Shown in pieces: positions 1-5,221 of a stretch of 5,221 bases of DNA. Source of the stretch: SZUA-430 sp034440175 (GTDB taxonomy: Bacteria > Pseudomonadota > Alphaproteobacteria > Micropepsales > Micropepsaceae); contig JAWXBO010000040.1 in assembly GCA_034440175.1 (NCBI GenBank), positions 1-5,221 of the forward strand, in the 5' to 3' direction. The position numbers and the translations under genes were made by a program. The notes under the pieces were generated by a model, which saw only the letters and a list, made by a program, of their open reading frames with translations, was not told the origin of the DNA and did no database searches. Each line of letters opens with the position of its first letter. Positions within the stretch are counted from its first letter, which is position 1.

Positions 1-1
1 C

Positions 2-805
2 CTTTGGGTTGACGGCCACCTCTACCGGATGAAAGCGGGTGAAGCTGCGGGCTGGCCGGGACGTGACGGCATGGCCCATTGTCTGATCAACAATACAACT
101 GAACCTGTCCGTATGCTGACGATTGGCGAAGCGTCGCGTTACAATTCCAGGATACACTTTCCGCTGACGCGTGAAATGGATAGCTGGCTGACGAAAAGCG
201 ACAAGCTTTGGGCTGAGCCGCCCAAGCGCAGACTGGGGCCGCATGACGGGCTTCCCGACGCTGTGCGTGGGCGGCCTTCGCTAAAGGCTGGCATCACCAA
301 GCGCAAACCGCCCTGCGTTGCCGGCTGGAAGACCATGGCGAAAGACAATTCGCACTATCCGGGCGATGACGAGTTGATGGCGGTGTGGTCGCATCTGAGC
401 GTGGCGCTGGGCCTGACGCGTATTGGCGTTGGCCATGATCTGCTTCAGCCAGGCCGGCGGACCTCGTGGCCGCATGCGGAATTCGACGAGGAGGAATTTG
501 TCTATGTCGTTGAGGGTGAGCCGGATGTCTGGATCGACGGCACGCTTCACCGCTTGCGCGAAGGCTGCGGTGTTGGTTTTCCGGATCGAACCGGGATTGC
601 CCATTGTTTCATCAACAATACCGATCAACCTGTACGGCTGATCACGGTTGGGGAGGCCTCGCGGCGCCGTTCGAAGTGCTTTTATCCGTTGCACCCGAAA
701 CGCAACAAGGAAATCGGCGAAGGTCTATGGCAGAACCCGCCCAAGCGTAAGCTGGGTGACCATGATGGGCTGTCGGATTTGAAGGCGAATAGGCGGAGAA
801 AATGA
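2..805 (+). CDS. Tandem double-cupin protein, 5' end cut by window edge
   Basis: Reading frame 2 is open from the first base to TGA at 803-805, giving 267 visible residues. The in-frame ATG at 29 is inside a domain (the codons before it read LWVDGHLYR, matching DVWIDGTLHR later in the protein), so the true start is off-window, perhaps about 75 residues upstream judging from the repeat period. The protein is two copies of one module, offset by 175 residues. The second copy (about 102-267) is complete: cupin motif 1 is H158-A-E160 with E165 and G172, and motif 2 is G198-I-A-H201-C-F-I-N205. The first copy shows only motif 2 (G23-M-A-H26, N30). H158, E165 and H201 are plausible metal ligands; E160 replaces the usual second histidine. 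It resembles uncharacterised single-cupin proteins of the COG3837 type, each module ending in a NPPKRKLGDHDGLSD-like tail. Substrate and reaction are unknown. The family call is strong, the function open. Confidence 0.85.
   Translation, partial: LWVDGHLYRMKAGEAAGWPGRDGMAHCLINNTTEPVRMLTIGEASRYNSRIHFPLTREMDSWLTKSDKLWAEPPKRRLGPHDGLPDAVRGRPSLKAGITKRKPPCVAGWKTMAKDNSHYPGDDELMAVWSHLSVALGLTRIGVGHDLLQPGRRTSWPHAEFDEEEFVYVVEGEPDVWIDGTLHRLREGCGVGFPDRTGIAHCFINNTDQPVRLITVGEASRRRSKCFYPLHPKRNKEIGEGLWQNPPKRKLGDHDGLSDLKANRRRK
74..138 (+). repeat. Diverged intragenic direct repeat, copy 1 (mate at 599-663)
   Basis: Bases 74-138 and 599-663 align without gaps and agree at about 50 of 65 positions by hand count, including the shared stretch ATCAACAATAC. 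They encode the same cupin segment (AHCLINNT...VRMLTIGEASR and AHCFINNT...VRLITVGEASR). The 525-base offset equals 175 codons, so the gene arose by in-frame tandem duplication of a whole domain. The remaining similarity at DNA level suggests a duplication that is not ancient, though constraint on the protein also contributes. Confidence 0.75.
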
Positions 806-819
806 GCTTTGAGGCTGGC

Positions 820-962
820 CACGTCCCCCCATCGTCTGCAGCGCCTGACGGCGCGCAGCCACTTCCCCCGCAAGCGGGGGCAGAGAGAAAATCTGCTGTC
901 TGCCCCCGCTTGCGGGGGAAGTGGCTGCGCAGCGTAGCTGCTGCAGACGATGGGGGGATGTG
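820..962. repeat. Large imperfect inverted repeat (REP/BIME-like or MITE-like)
   Basis: The left arm (820-884) and right arm (899-962) are reverse complements over about 64 bases around a 14-base centre (885-898). The inner 32 pairs (853-884 with 899-930) are perfect. The outer block (about 830-842 with 940-952) is also perfect and continues to 820/962 with one G-T pair. Only about ten positions between these blocks are mismatched or shifted by one base. Each arm contains its own palindrome: CCCCCGCAAGCGGGGG at 865-880 and CCCCCGCTTGCGGGGG at 903-918. The element can therefore form one long hairpin or two short ones, like paired REP units. It begins 15 bases after the cupin stop. No T-run follows, so it is not a standard intrinsic terminator, but in RNA it could pause transcription or protect the upstream 3' end. 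Short open frames through it look like repeat artefacts. Confidence 0.9.
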
Positions 963-989
963 TAGTATCTGGCCGTTGGGCTTAGCGCT

Positions 990-1697
990 GTGAAGCGAGG
1001 TACAAAGCGTTTCTACAAAACCGTGGACGTCAATGCTGAAGGCGAAGGATTCGCAGTATTGCTGGACGGCAAGCCCGTCAAGACGCCTGGCGGCCGGACG
1101 ATGAGCTCGCCAACTCTGGCATTGGCCAAGGGCATCGCTGCGGAGTGGCGGGAACAGGGGCCGCTCATCGATCTTGGCCGCATGCAGCTCACCAAGGCGC
1201 TGAACACAGCGTTGGATCGTGTGGCTGTTCATCGCGAGGACGTCATCGACGAGTTGGCGAGCTTTGCGGGCAGCGATTTGCTGTGTTACCGGGCTGAAGC
1301 GCCGGAAGCGCTGGTGCAGCGGCAGTCTGCGGTATGGGATCATTGGTTGAAATGGGCGGCGCGGACCCTTGGCGCCGACTTAGCCGTGGCGACTGGGATC
1401 GTTCACACCGAGCAAATGCCTGGCCCAATTTTACAAATACGTTCCGCAATCGCCGCACTTGATGATTTTAGGCTAACGGCACTGCACACTGGTGTCACGA
1501 TTACAGGATCGGCAGTTCTGGGCTTGGCGTTTCTGGCGGGGGCGTTGACGGCGGACGAGGCGTTCGCTGCGTCGCAAGTCGATGAAGAGTTTCAGGCCGA
1601 GCGTTGGGGCCGTGATGCGGAGGCCGAGGGTGTGCGGGCCCGGCGGCTGGAGGAACTCAGGGCGGCGCGGCAGTACCTTGATCTGTTGAACGATTAG
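990..1697 (+). CDS. ATP12 family F1-ATPase assembly chaperone
   Basis: This 235-residue protein is recognisable as the ATP12 family, whose members bind the F1-ATPase alpha subunit and keep it competent for assembly into the alpha3-beta3 ring; in bacteria it acts in the cytoplasm. Family hallmarks seen are R7-F-Y-K-T-V near the N-terminus, L25-D-G-K-P-V-K-T-P-G-G-R36, an EWREQGPLIDL segment, a hydrophobic LHTGVTITGSAVLGLA stretch (about 165-180), and the conserved E204-R-W-G207 before a charged C-terminal helix. Length is normal for bacterial members. The start is GTG at 990: the frame is closed by TAG at 963-965, and MKRGTKRFYK matches the usual short N-terminal extension. Ribosome-binding signal is poor (only GGG at 978-980), so initiation may be weak or rely on upstream translation. 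The gene sits between the palindromic repeat and pccB, on the same strand. No truncation or frameshift is seen. Confidence 0.9.
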   Translation: MKRGTKRFYKTVDVNAEGEGFAVLLDGKPVKTPGGRTMSSPTLALAKGIAAEWREQGPLIDLGRMQLTKALNTALDRVAVHREDVIDELASFAGSDLLCYRAEAPEALVQRQSAVWDHWLKWAARTLGADLAVATGIVHTEQMPGPILQIRSAIAALDDFRLTALHTGVTITGSAVLGLAFLAGALTADEAFAASQVDEEFQAERWGRDAEAEGVRARRLEELRAARQYLDLLND

Positions 1698-1768
1698 GCG
1701 CTGGAAAAGCCAGATTTCCGCCATTGCGTGGGGGGCTGAACTGTGCAGATTAGGCGCGACGAGTCATG

Positions 1769-1799
1769 CCCAGGCCGGGCTGCTGGGGACTGAAATTCA
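1769..1799 (+). promoter_or_regulatory. pccB ribosome-binding site, within a small hairpin
   Basis: GGGGA at 1785-1789 lies 9 bases before ATG 1799, a good Shine-Dalgarno spacing, and supports that start over the in-frame ATG at 1766. CCCAG (1769-1773) can pair with CTGGG (1783-1787) across a 9-base loop, which would cover part of this site. The stem is only 5 pairs, so regulation by this hairpin is speculative. No convincing sigma-70 promoter stands out in 1698-1798; the best attempt, TTGCGT at 1724 with AGATTA at 1747, is weak. Confidence 0.45.
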
Positions 1800-3331
1800 T
1801 GCACGAGATTATTCGTGAGCTTGAGCGGCGCCGTGCTGCGGCCTACATGGGCGGCGGCGAGAAGCGGATTGAGGCGCAGCACGCCCGCGGCAAGCTGACG
1901 GCGCGTGAGCGGCTGGAGATATTCCTCGACGAGGGGTCGTTTGAAGAGTTCGACACGTTTGTCGAACACCGCTCGACCGACTTTGGCATGGAAGCCAATC
2001 GCATTCCCGGTGACGGTGTTGTCACCGGTTGGGGCACCGTGAACGGGCGGTTGGTCTATTTGTTCGTCAAGGACTTTACGGTGTTTGGCGGTTCGCTGTC
2101 GGCAGCGCATGCCCAGAAGATCGTCAAGATTCAGAAAATGGCACTGCGCAACGGTGCGCCTGTGATCGGCGTCTTTGATGCGGGCGGGGCGCGCATCCAG
2201 GAAGGCGTCGACGCGCTGGCGGGCTATGGCGAGGTTTTCGCCGAGAACGTGCTGGCGTCGGGCGTCATCCCGCAGATCAGCGTTATCATGGGCCCGTGCG
2301 CGGGGGGCGATGTCTATTCGCCGGCGATGACGGATTTCATCTTTATGGTGCGCGATACGTCCTACATGTTTGTGACCGGACCGGATGTGGTCAAGACGGT
2401 CACGAATGAAGTGGTGTCGGCTGAGGAACTGGGCGGGGCGCGGGTTCATACGACAAAATCATCGATCGCCGACGGGGCCTTCGACAATGACATCGAGTGT
2501 TTGTTGCAGATGCGGCGGCTGATTGATTTTTTGCCGTCGTCCAATCGCGAAGGGCCGCCCAGTTGGCCGAGCTTTCAAGAGGTGGATCGCGATGATCTTT
2601 CGCTCGACACGCTGGTGCCCGCCAATCCGAACAAGCCCTATGACATGAAGGAGCTGATCCTGAAGGTTGCCGATGAGGGCGACTTCTTCGAGATCCAGGA
2701 AAACTTCGCCAAGAATATCATCACCGGGTTCGGCCGGATTGAGGGTTCGACGGTGGGGTTCGTCGCAAACCAGCCGATGATGCTGGCGGGCGTGCTGGAT
2801 AGCGACGCCAGCCGCAAGGCGGCGCGGTTTGTGCGCTTCTGCGACTGCTTTGGTATTCCGCTGGTGACGTTTGTGGATGTGCCGGGATTTTTGCCGGGTA
2901 CTGCTCAGGAGTATGGCGGCCTGATCAAGCACGGCGCGAAATTGCTGTTTGCGTTTACCGAGGCGACGGTGCCCAAGATCACCTGCATCACGCGCAAGGC
3001 CTTTGGCGGCGCCTATGATGTCATGGCGTCCAAGCATATGCGGGCCGATATCAACTATGCCTGGCCGACAGCGCAGATCGCGGTGATGGGGGCGAAAGGC
3101 GCGGTTGAAATTATATTCAGGGCCGACATCAATGATCCGGCAAAGATCGCGGAGCGCACGAAGGAATACGAGGAGCGGTTCTTGAATCCGTTCGTCGCGG
3201 CTCAGCGGGGCTATCTTGACGAAGTGATAATGCCCCACGGCACCAGGCGGCGCATCGCGCGCGGCTTGCGCAGCTTGCGCAACAAGCGCGTCGAGATGCC
3301 GTGGAAAAAACACGACAACATTCCGCTGTGA
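1799..3331 (+). CDS. pccB: Propionyl-CoA carboxylase, carboxyltransferase (beta) subunit
   Basis: This subunit transfers the carboxyl group from carboxybiotin to propionyl-CoA, giving methylmalonyl-CoA, in the cytoplasm and normally as an alpha6-beta6 complex. It is 510 residues, the usual length. Start ATG 1799 gives MHEIIRELERRR...GGGEKRIEAQH, the family N-terminus; ATG 1766 would add 11 unconserved residues. Two crotonase-fold halves are visible. The N-terminal half has G129-G-A-R-I-Q-E-G136 and G165-P-C-A-G-G-D-V-Y-S-P-A176, which form oxyanion and acyl-CoA site loops. The C-terminal half has D360-V-P-G-F-L-P-G and RKAFGGAYDVM, followed by YAWPTAQIAVMGAKGAVEIIF. Asp407 in AYDVM appears to match the Asp422 of Streptomyces PccB linked to propionyl- over acetyl-CoA preference. 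The C-terminus KKHDNIPL is typical. pccA follows 16 bases later. A broader acyl-CoA substrate range is possible, but the paired PccA makes the propionyl call strong. Confidence 0.95.
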   Translation: MHEIIRELERRRAAAYMGGGEKRIEAQHARGKLTARERLEIFLDEGSFEEFDTFVEHRSTDFGMEANRIPGDGVVTGWGTVNGRLVYLFVKDFTVFGGSLSAAHAQKIVKIQKMALRNGAPVIGVFDAGGARIQEGVDALAGYGEVFAENVLASGVIPQISVIMGPCAGGDVYSPAMTDFIFMVRDTSYMFVTGPDVVKTVTNEVVSAEELGGARVHTTKSSIADGAFDNDIECLLQMRRLIDFLPSSNREGPPSWPSFQEVDRDDLSLDTLVPANPNKPYDMKELILKVADEGDFFEIQENFAKNIITGFGRIEGSTVGFVANQPMMLAGVLDSDASRKAARFVRFCDCFGIPLVTFVDVPGFLPGTAQEYGGLIKHGAKLLFAFTEATVPKITCITRKAFGGAYDVMASKHMRADINYAWPTAQIAVMGAKGAVEIIFRADINDPAKIAERTKEYEERFLNPFVAAQRGYLDEVIMPHGTRRRIARGLRSLRNKRVEMPWKKHDNIPL

Positions 3332-3347
3332 GAGTGCGAAACAACTG
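3330..3347 (+). promoter_or_regulatory. pccB-pccA junction with weak ribosome-binding site
   Basis: The pccB stop (TGA 3329-3331) and pccA ATG (3348) are separated by 16 bases. The only purine-rich Shine-Dalgarno candidate is GAGAG at 3330-3334, overlapping the stop and 13 bases from the ATG, which is longer than ideal. There is no room for a terminator or separate promoter. I infer co-transcription and probable translational coupling, which would help match the two subunits in amount. Confidence 0.5.
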
Positions 3348-5221
3348 ATGTTCAAAAAAATCCTCATAGCCAATCGTGGCGAGATTGCCTGCCGCATTAT
3401 CAAGACGGCGCGCCGGATGGGTATCAAGACTGTAGCGGTTTATTCCGAGGCCGATGTCACGGCGCTGCATGTCGAGATGGCGGATGAGGCGATGCCAATC
3501 GGGCCTGCCGCGTCGGCGCAATCGTATTTGTCGATCGAAAAAATCCTTGAAGCGTGCGAGTGGACGGGCGCTGAGGCTGTGCATCCGGGCTATGGATTTC
3601 TGTCGGAGCGCACGGCGTTTGCCGAGGCGCTGGCCAAGGCCGGTATAGCTTTTATCGGGCCGAATATTCACGCCATAGCCGCGATGGGCGACAAGATCGA
3701 GTCGAAGAAACTCGCCGTGAAAGCCAAGGTCAGTTGCGTGCCGGGCTTTATCGGCGAGATCAAGGATGTGAAGGACGGGGCGCGGATCGCGGGCGAGATC
3801 GGCTATCCGGTGATGGTCAAGGCGTCGGCCGGCGGTGGCGGCAAGGGCTTGCGCATCGTTTGGAACGAAGGCGAGTTGGCGCAGGCGATGCAGTCCTCGC
3901 AAAACGAAGCCAAGGCGTCGTTTGGCGATGACCGGTTGTTCATCGAAAAATACATCACCGAACCACGGCACATCGAGATCCAGGTGCTGGGCGACAAGCA
4001 CGGTACTGTGATCCATCTGGGCGAGCGGGAGTGTTCGATCCAGCGGCGCCATCAAAAGGTCATCGAGGAGGCGCCCTCGCCGTTCCTCGACGAGAAGACG
4101 CGCGCGGCAATGGGGGCGCAGGCAGTGGCGCTGGCCAAGGCTGTGCAATACGAAAGCGCGGGCACGGTTGAGTTCATTGTCGACCGCGAACGCAATTTCT
4201 TTTTCCTGGAGATGAACACGCGGCTGCAGGTTGAGCATCCTGTCACTGAATTGGTGACAGGCATTGATCTGGTCGAGCAGATGATCAGGGTGGCGGCGGG
4301 CGAGAAGCTTGCGCTGCGCCAGGACGACGTGAAACTGAAAGGCTGGGCGGTCGAAAGCCGCATCTATGCCGAGGATCCCTACCGGAATTTCCTGCCGTCG
4401 ACCGGGCGGCTGGTGCGCTATCGCCCGCCTGTCGAGGGCGCGGCCGGCGGCAAGACTATTCGCAATGACACGGGCGTCTATGAAGGCGGCGAGATTTCGA
4501 TTTATTATGACCCCATGATCGCCAAACTGTGTTCGCACGCCGCCACGCGCGAGCAGGCGATCGATGTGATGGCCGACGCGCTGGACCATTTTCACATCGA
4601 CGGCATCCGGCACAACATTCCGTTCCTGCAAGCGGTGATGACGCATGAGCGTTTTCGCGCGGGCAGGCTGACGACGAACTTCATTGCGGAGGAATTTCCG
4701 GGCGGCTTTACGGGCGCCGAACTGACGGGCGAACTGAAAGACCGGATGGCGTCGGTGGCGGTGTTCATGCATTTGCGCGAGGAAGAGCGCCGGCGCAAAA
4801 TCAGCGGCCAGGTCAACGGCGTAGCGCTGGTGCCCAAAGAGTGGACGGTCAGTCTGAATGCGGCGGACGTGTTTCTGGTCAAGACCATGACTGAGGGACG
4901 CGATGTGGTGGCGGTGCGGCTGGGCGACGGCAAGACCTCGCGCATGGTTGAGGTCGAGAGCGCCTGGAAACCGGGTGAGCATGTTTTTGTCGGCGAGGTT
5001 GCGGGGCTGGCGGTGGCGATGCAGGTGGCACGCAAGCTCGACACCTACCGCGTCGTGCATCGCGGCGCTTCGGCGTCGATCAGTGTGCGGCGGCCGCGCG
5101 TGGCGGCGTTGGGGGCGCACATGCTGGTCAAGCCTGCGGCTGATACGTCGAAGTTTTTGCTGTGTCCGATGCCGGGACTGGTGGTGTCGATCAATGCGCA
5201 TGTCGGCCAGGACGTGAAGGC
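3348..5221 (+). CDS. pccA: Propionyl-CoA carboxylase, biotin-containing (alpha) subunit, 3' end cut by window edge
   Basis: The ATP-dependent biotin carboxylase subunit charges its own biotin with bicarbonate for PccB. The frame is open from ATG 3348 to the window end: 624 codons plus two bases, no stops. MFKKILIANRGEIACRI is the standard biotin carboxylase start. ATP-grasp features are K158, the glycine loop G162-G-G-G-K-G167, H208, and E226-R-E-C-S-I-Q-R-R-H-Q-K237. The catalytic E288-M-N-T-R292-L-Q-V-E296 and R338 fall at the same numbers as in E. coli AccC. The carboxylase part ends near residue 445. Residues about 485-600 form the region typical of PccA that docks onto the beta subunit (the BT domain), which separates it from AccC and pyruvate carboxylase. 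The biotinyl domain starts at S601-K-F-L-L-C-P-M-P-G610. The biotinylated lysine (MKM) should come about 20 residues past the window edge, so about 40-50 residues are missing. All visible catalytic residues are intact. Confidence 0.95.
   Translation, partial: MFKKILIANRGEIACRIIKTARRMGIKTVAVYSEADVTALHVEMADEAMPIGPAASAQSYLSIEKILEACEWTGAEAVHPGYGFLSERTAFAEALAKAGIAFIGPNIHAIAAMGDKIESKKLAVKAKVSCVPGFIGEIKDVKDGARIAGEIGYPVMVKASAGGGGKGLRIVWNEGELAQAMQSSQNEAKASFGDDRLFIEKYITEPRHIEIQVLGDKHGTVIHLGERECSIQRRHQKVIEEAPSPFLDEKTRAAMGAQAVALAKAVQYESAGTVEFIVDRERNFFFLEMNTRLQVEHPVTELVTGIDLVEQMIRVAAGEKLALRQDDVKLKGWAVESRIYAEDPYRNFLPSTGRLVRYRPPVEGAAGGKTIRNDTGVYEGGEISIYYDPMIAKLCSHAATREQAIDVMADALDHFHIDGIRHNIPFLQAVMTHERFRAGRLTTNFIAEEFPGGFTGAELTGELKDRMASVAVFMHLREEERRRKISGQVNGVALVPKEWTVSLNAADVFLVKTMTEGRDVVAVRLGDGKTSRMVEVESAWKPGEHVFVGEVAGLAVAMQVARKLDTYRVVHRGASASISVRRPRVAALGAHMLVKPAADTSKFLLCPMPGLVVSINAHVGQDVK

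Noticed and set aside
963..989. TAGTAT at 963-968 as a -10 promoter box for ATP12
   Set aside because: The matching -35 position (about 940-945, GCTGCA) lies in the hairpin arm and does not resemble TTGACA.
802..993. 63-codon plus-strand frame whose ATG overlaps the cupin stop (ATGA)
   Set aside because: Most of it is the inverted repeat translated; the product is low-complexity, Pro- and Ala-rich, and similar frames open on the other strand through the same palindrome. The ATGA overlap looks accidental.
642..1343. Minus-strand frame of 233 codons across the cupin end, the repeat and the ATP12 start
   Set aside because: It is antisense to two real genes and passes through the palindrome; the product has no recognisable domain.
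1697..1722. Hairpin right at the ATP12 stop as an intrinsic terminator
   Set aside because: GGC-GGAAA (1697-1699, 1703-1707) can pair with TTTCC-GCC (1715-1722), but there is a 3-base bulge and no T-run follows, so termination is not supported.
1694..3427. Minus-strand frames of 251 and 322 codons (1694-2449 and 2459-3427) opposite pccB
   Set aside because: Both are antisense to well-supported pccB sequence and give His- and Arg-rich products without motifs.
3129..5201. Open frame of 690 codons on the minus strand opposite pccA
   Set aside because: It lies antisense to a gene with every catalytic motif of PccA. Its translation is rich in Arg, His and Leu with no recognisable domain, the usual shadow of a GC-rich gene with third-position bias.
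3348..5221. Possibility that this is AccC, pyruvate carboxylase or urea carboxylase instead of PccA
   Set aside because: AccC ends near residue 450, whereas this protein continues with a PccA-type linking domain and its own biotinyl domain, and it sits directly after pccB.

Overview
The window reads as chromosomal DNA from a GC-rich alphaproteobacterium. This is inferred from three things: an ATP12-family F1-ATPase assembly chaperone (in bacteria found essentially in Alphaproteobacteria), an adjacent propionyl-CoA carboxylase pair of alphaproteobacterial type, and strong G/C preference at third codon positions. The genus cannot be fixed from the sequence. All four protein genes are on the + strand; I saw no tRNA, rRNA, CRISPR array, transposase or origin.

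Layout: (1) 2-805, the 3' part of a protein made of two tandem copies of a cupin domain, cut by the left window edge. (2) 806-989, a gap almost filled by a large imperfect inverted repeat (820-962) with two nested GC-rich palindromes, looking like a mobile or REP/BIME-like intergenic repeat. (3) 990-1697, ATP12 chaperone with a GTG start only 27 bases after the repeat. (4) 1698-1798, a 101-base gap leading to (5) 1799-3331, propionyl-CoA carboxylase carboxyltransferase (beta) subunit, pccB. (6) 3348-5221, propionyl-CoA carboxylase biotin-carrying (alpha) subunit, pccA, starting 16 bases after pccB and leaving the window just before the biotinylation site.

PccB and PccA together convert propionyl-CoA, bicarbonate and ATP to (S)-methylmalonyl-CoA, the first step in feeding propionate, odd-chain fatty acids and branched amino acids into succinyl-CoA. 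Their spacing says they are co-transcribed. ATP12 helps assemble the alpha subunit of F1-ATPase and is functionally unrelated to the carboxylase, though it lies on the same strand upstream. The cupin protein has no assignable reaction.

The core genes look ordinary. The points most worth a second look are the long palindromic repeat at 820-962 and the internally duplicated cupin gene. I did not find a convincing undescribed multi-gene system here.
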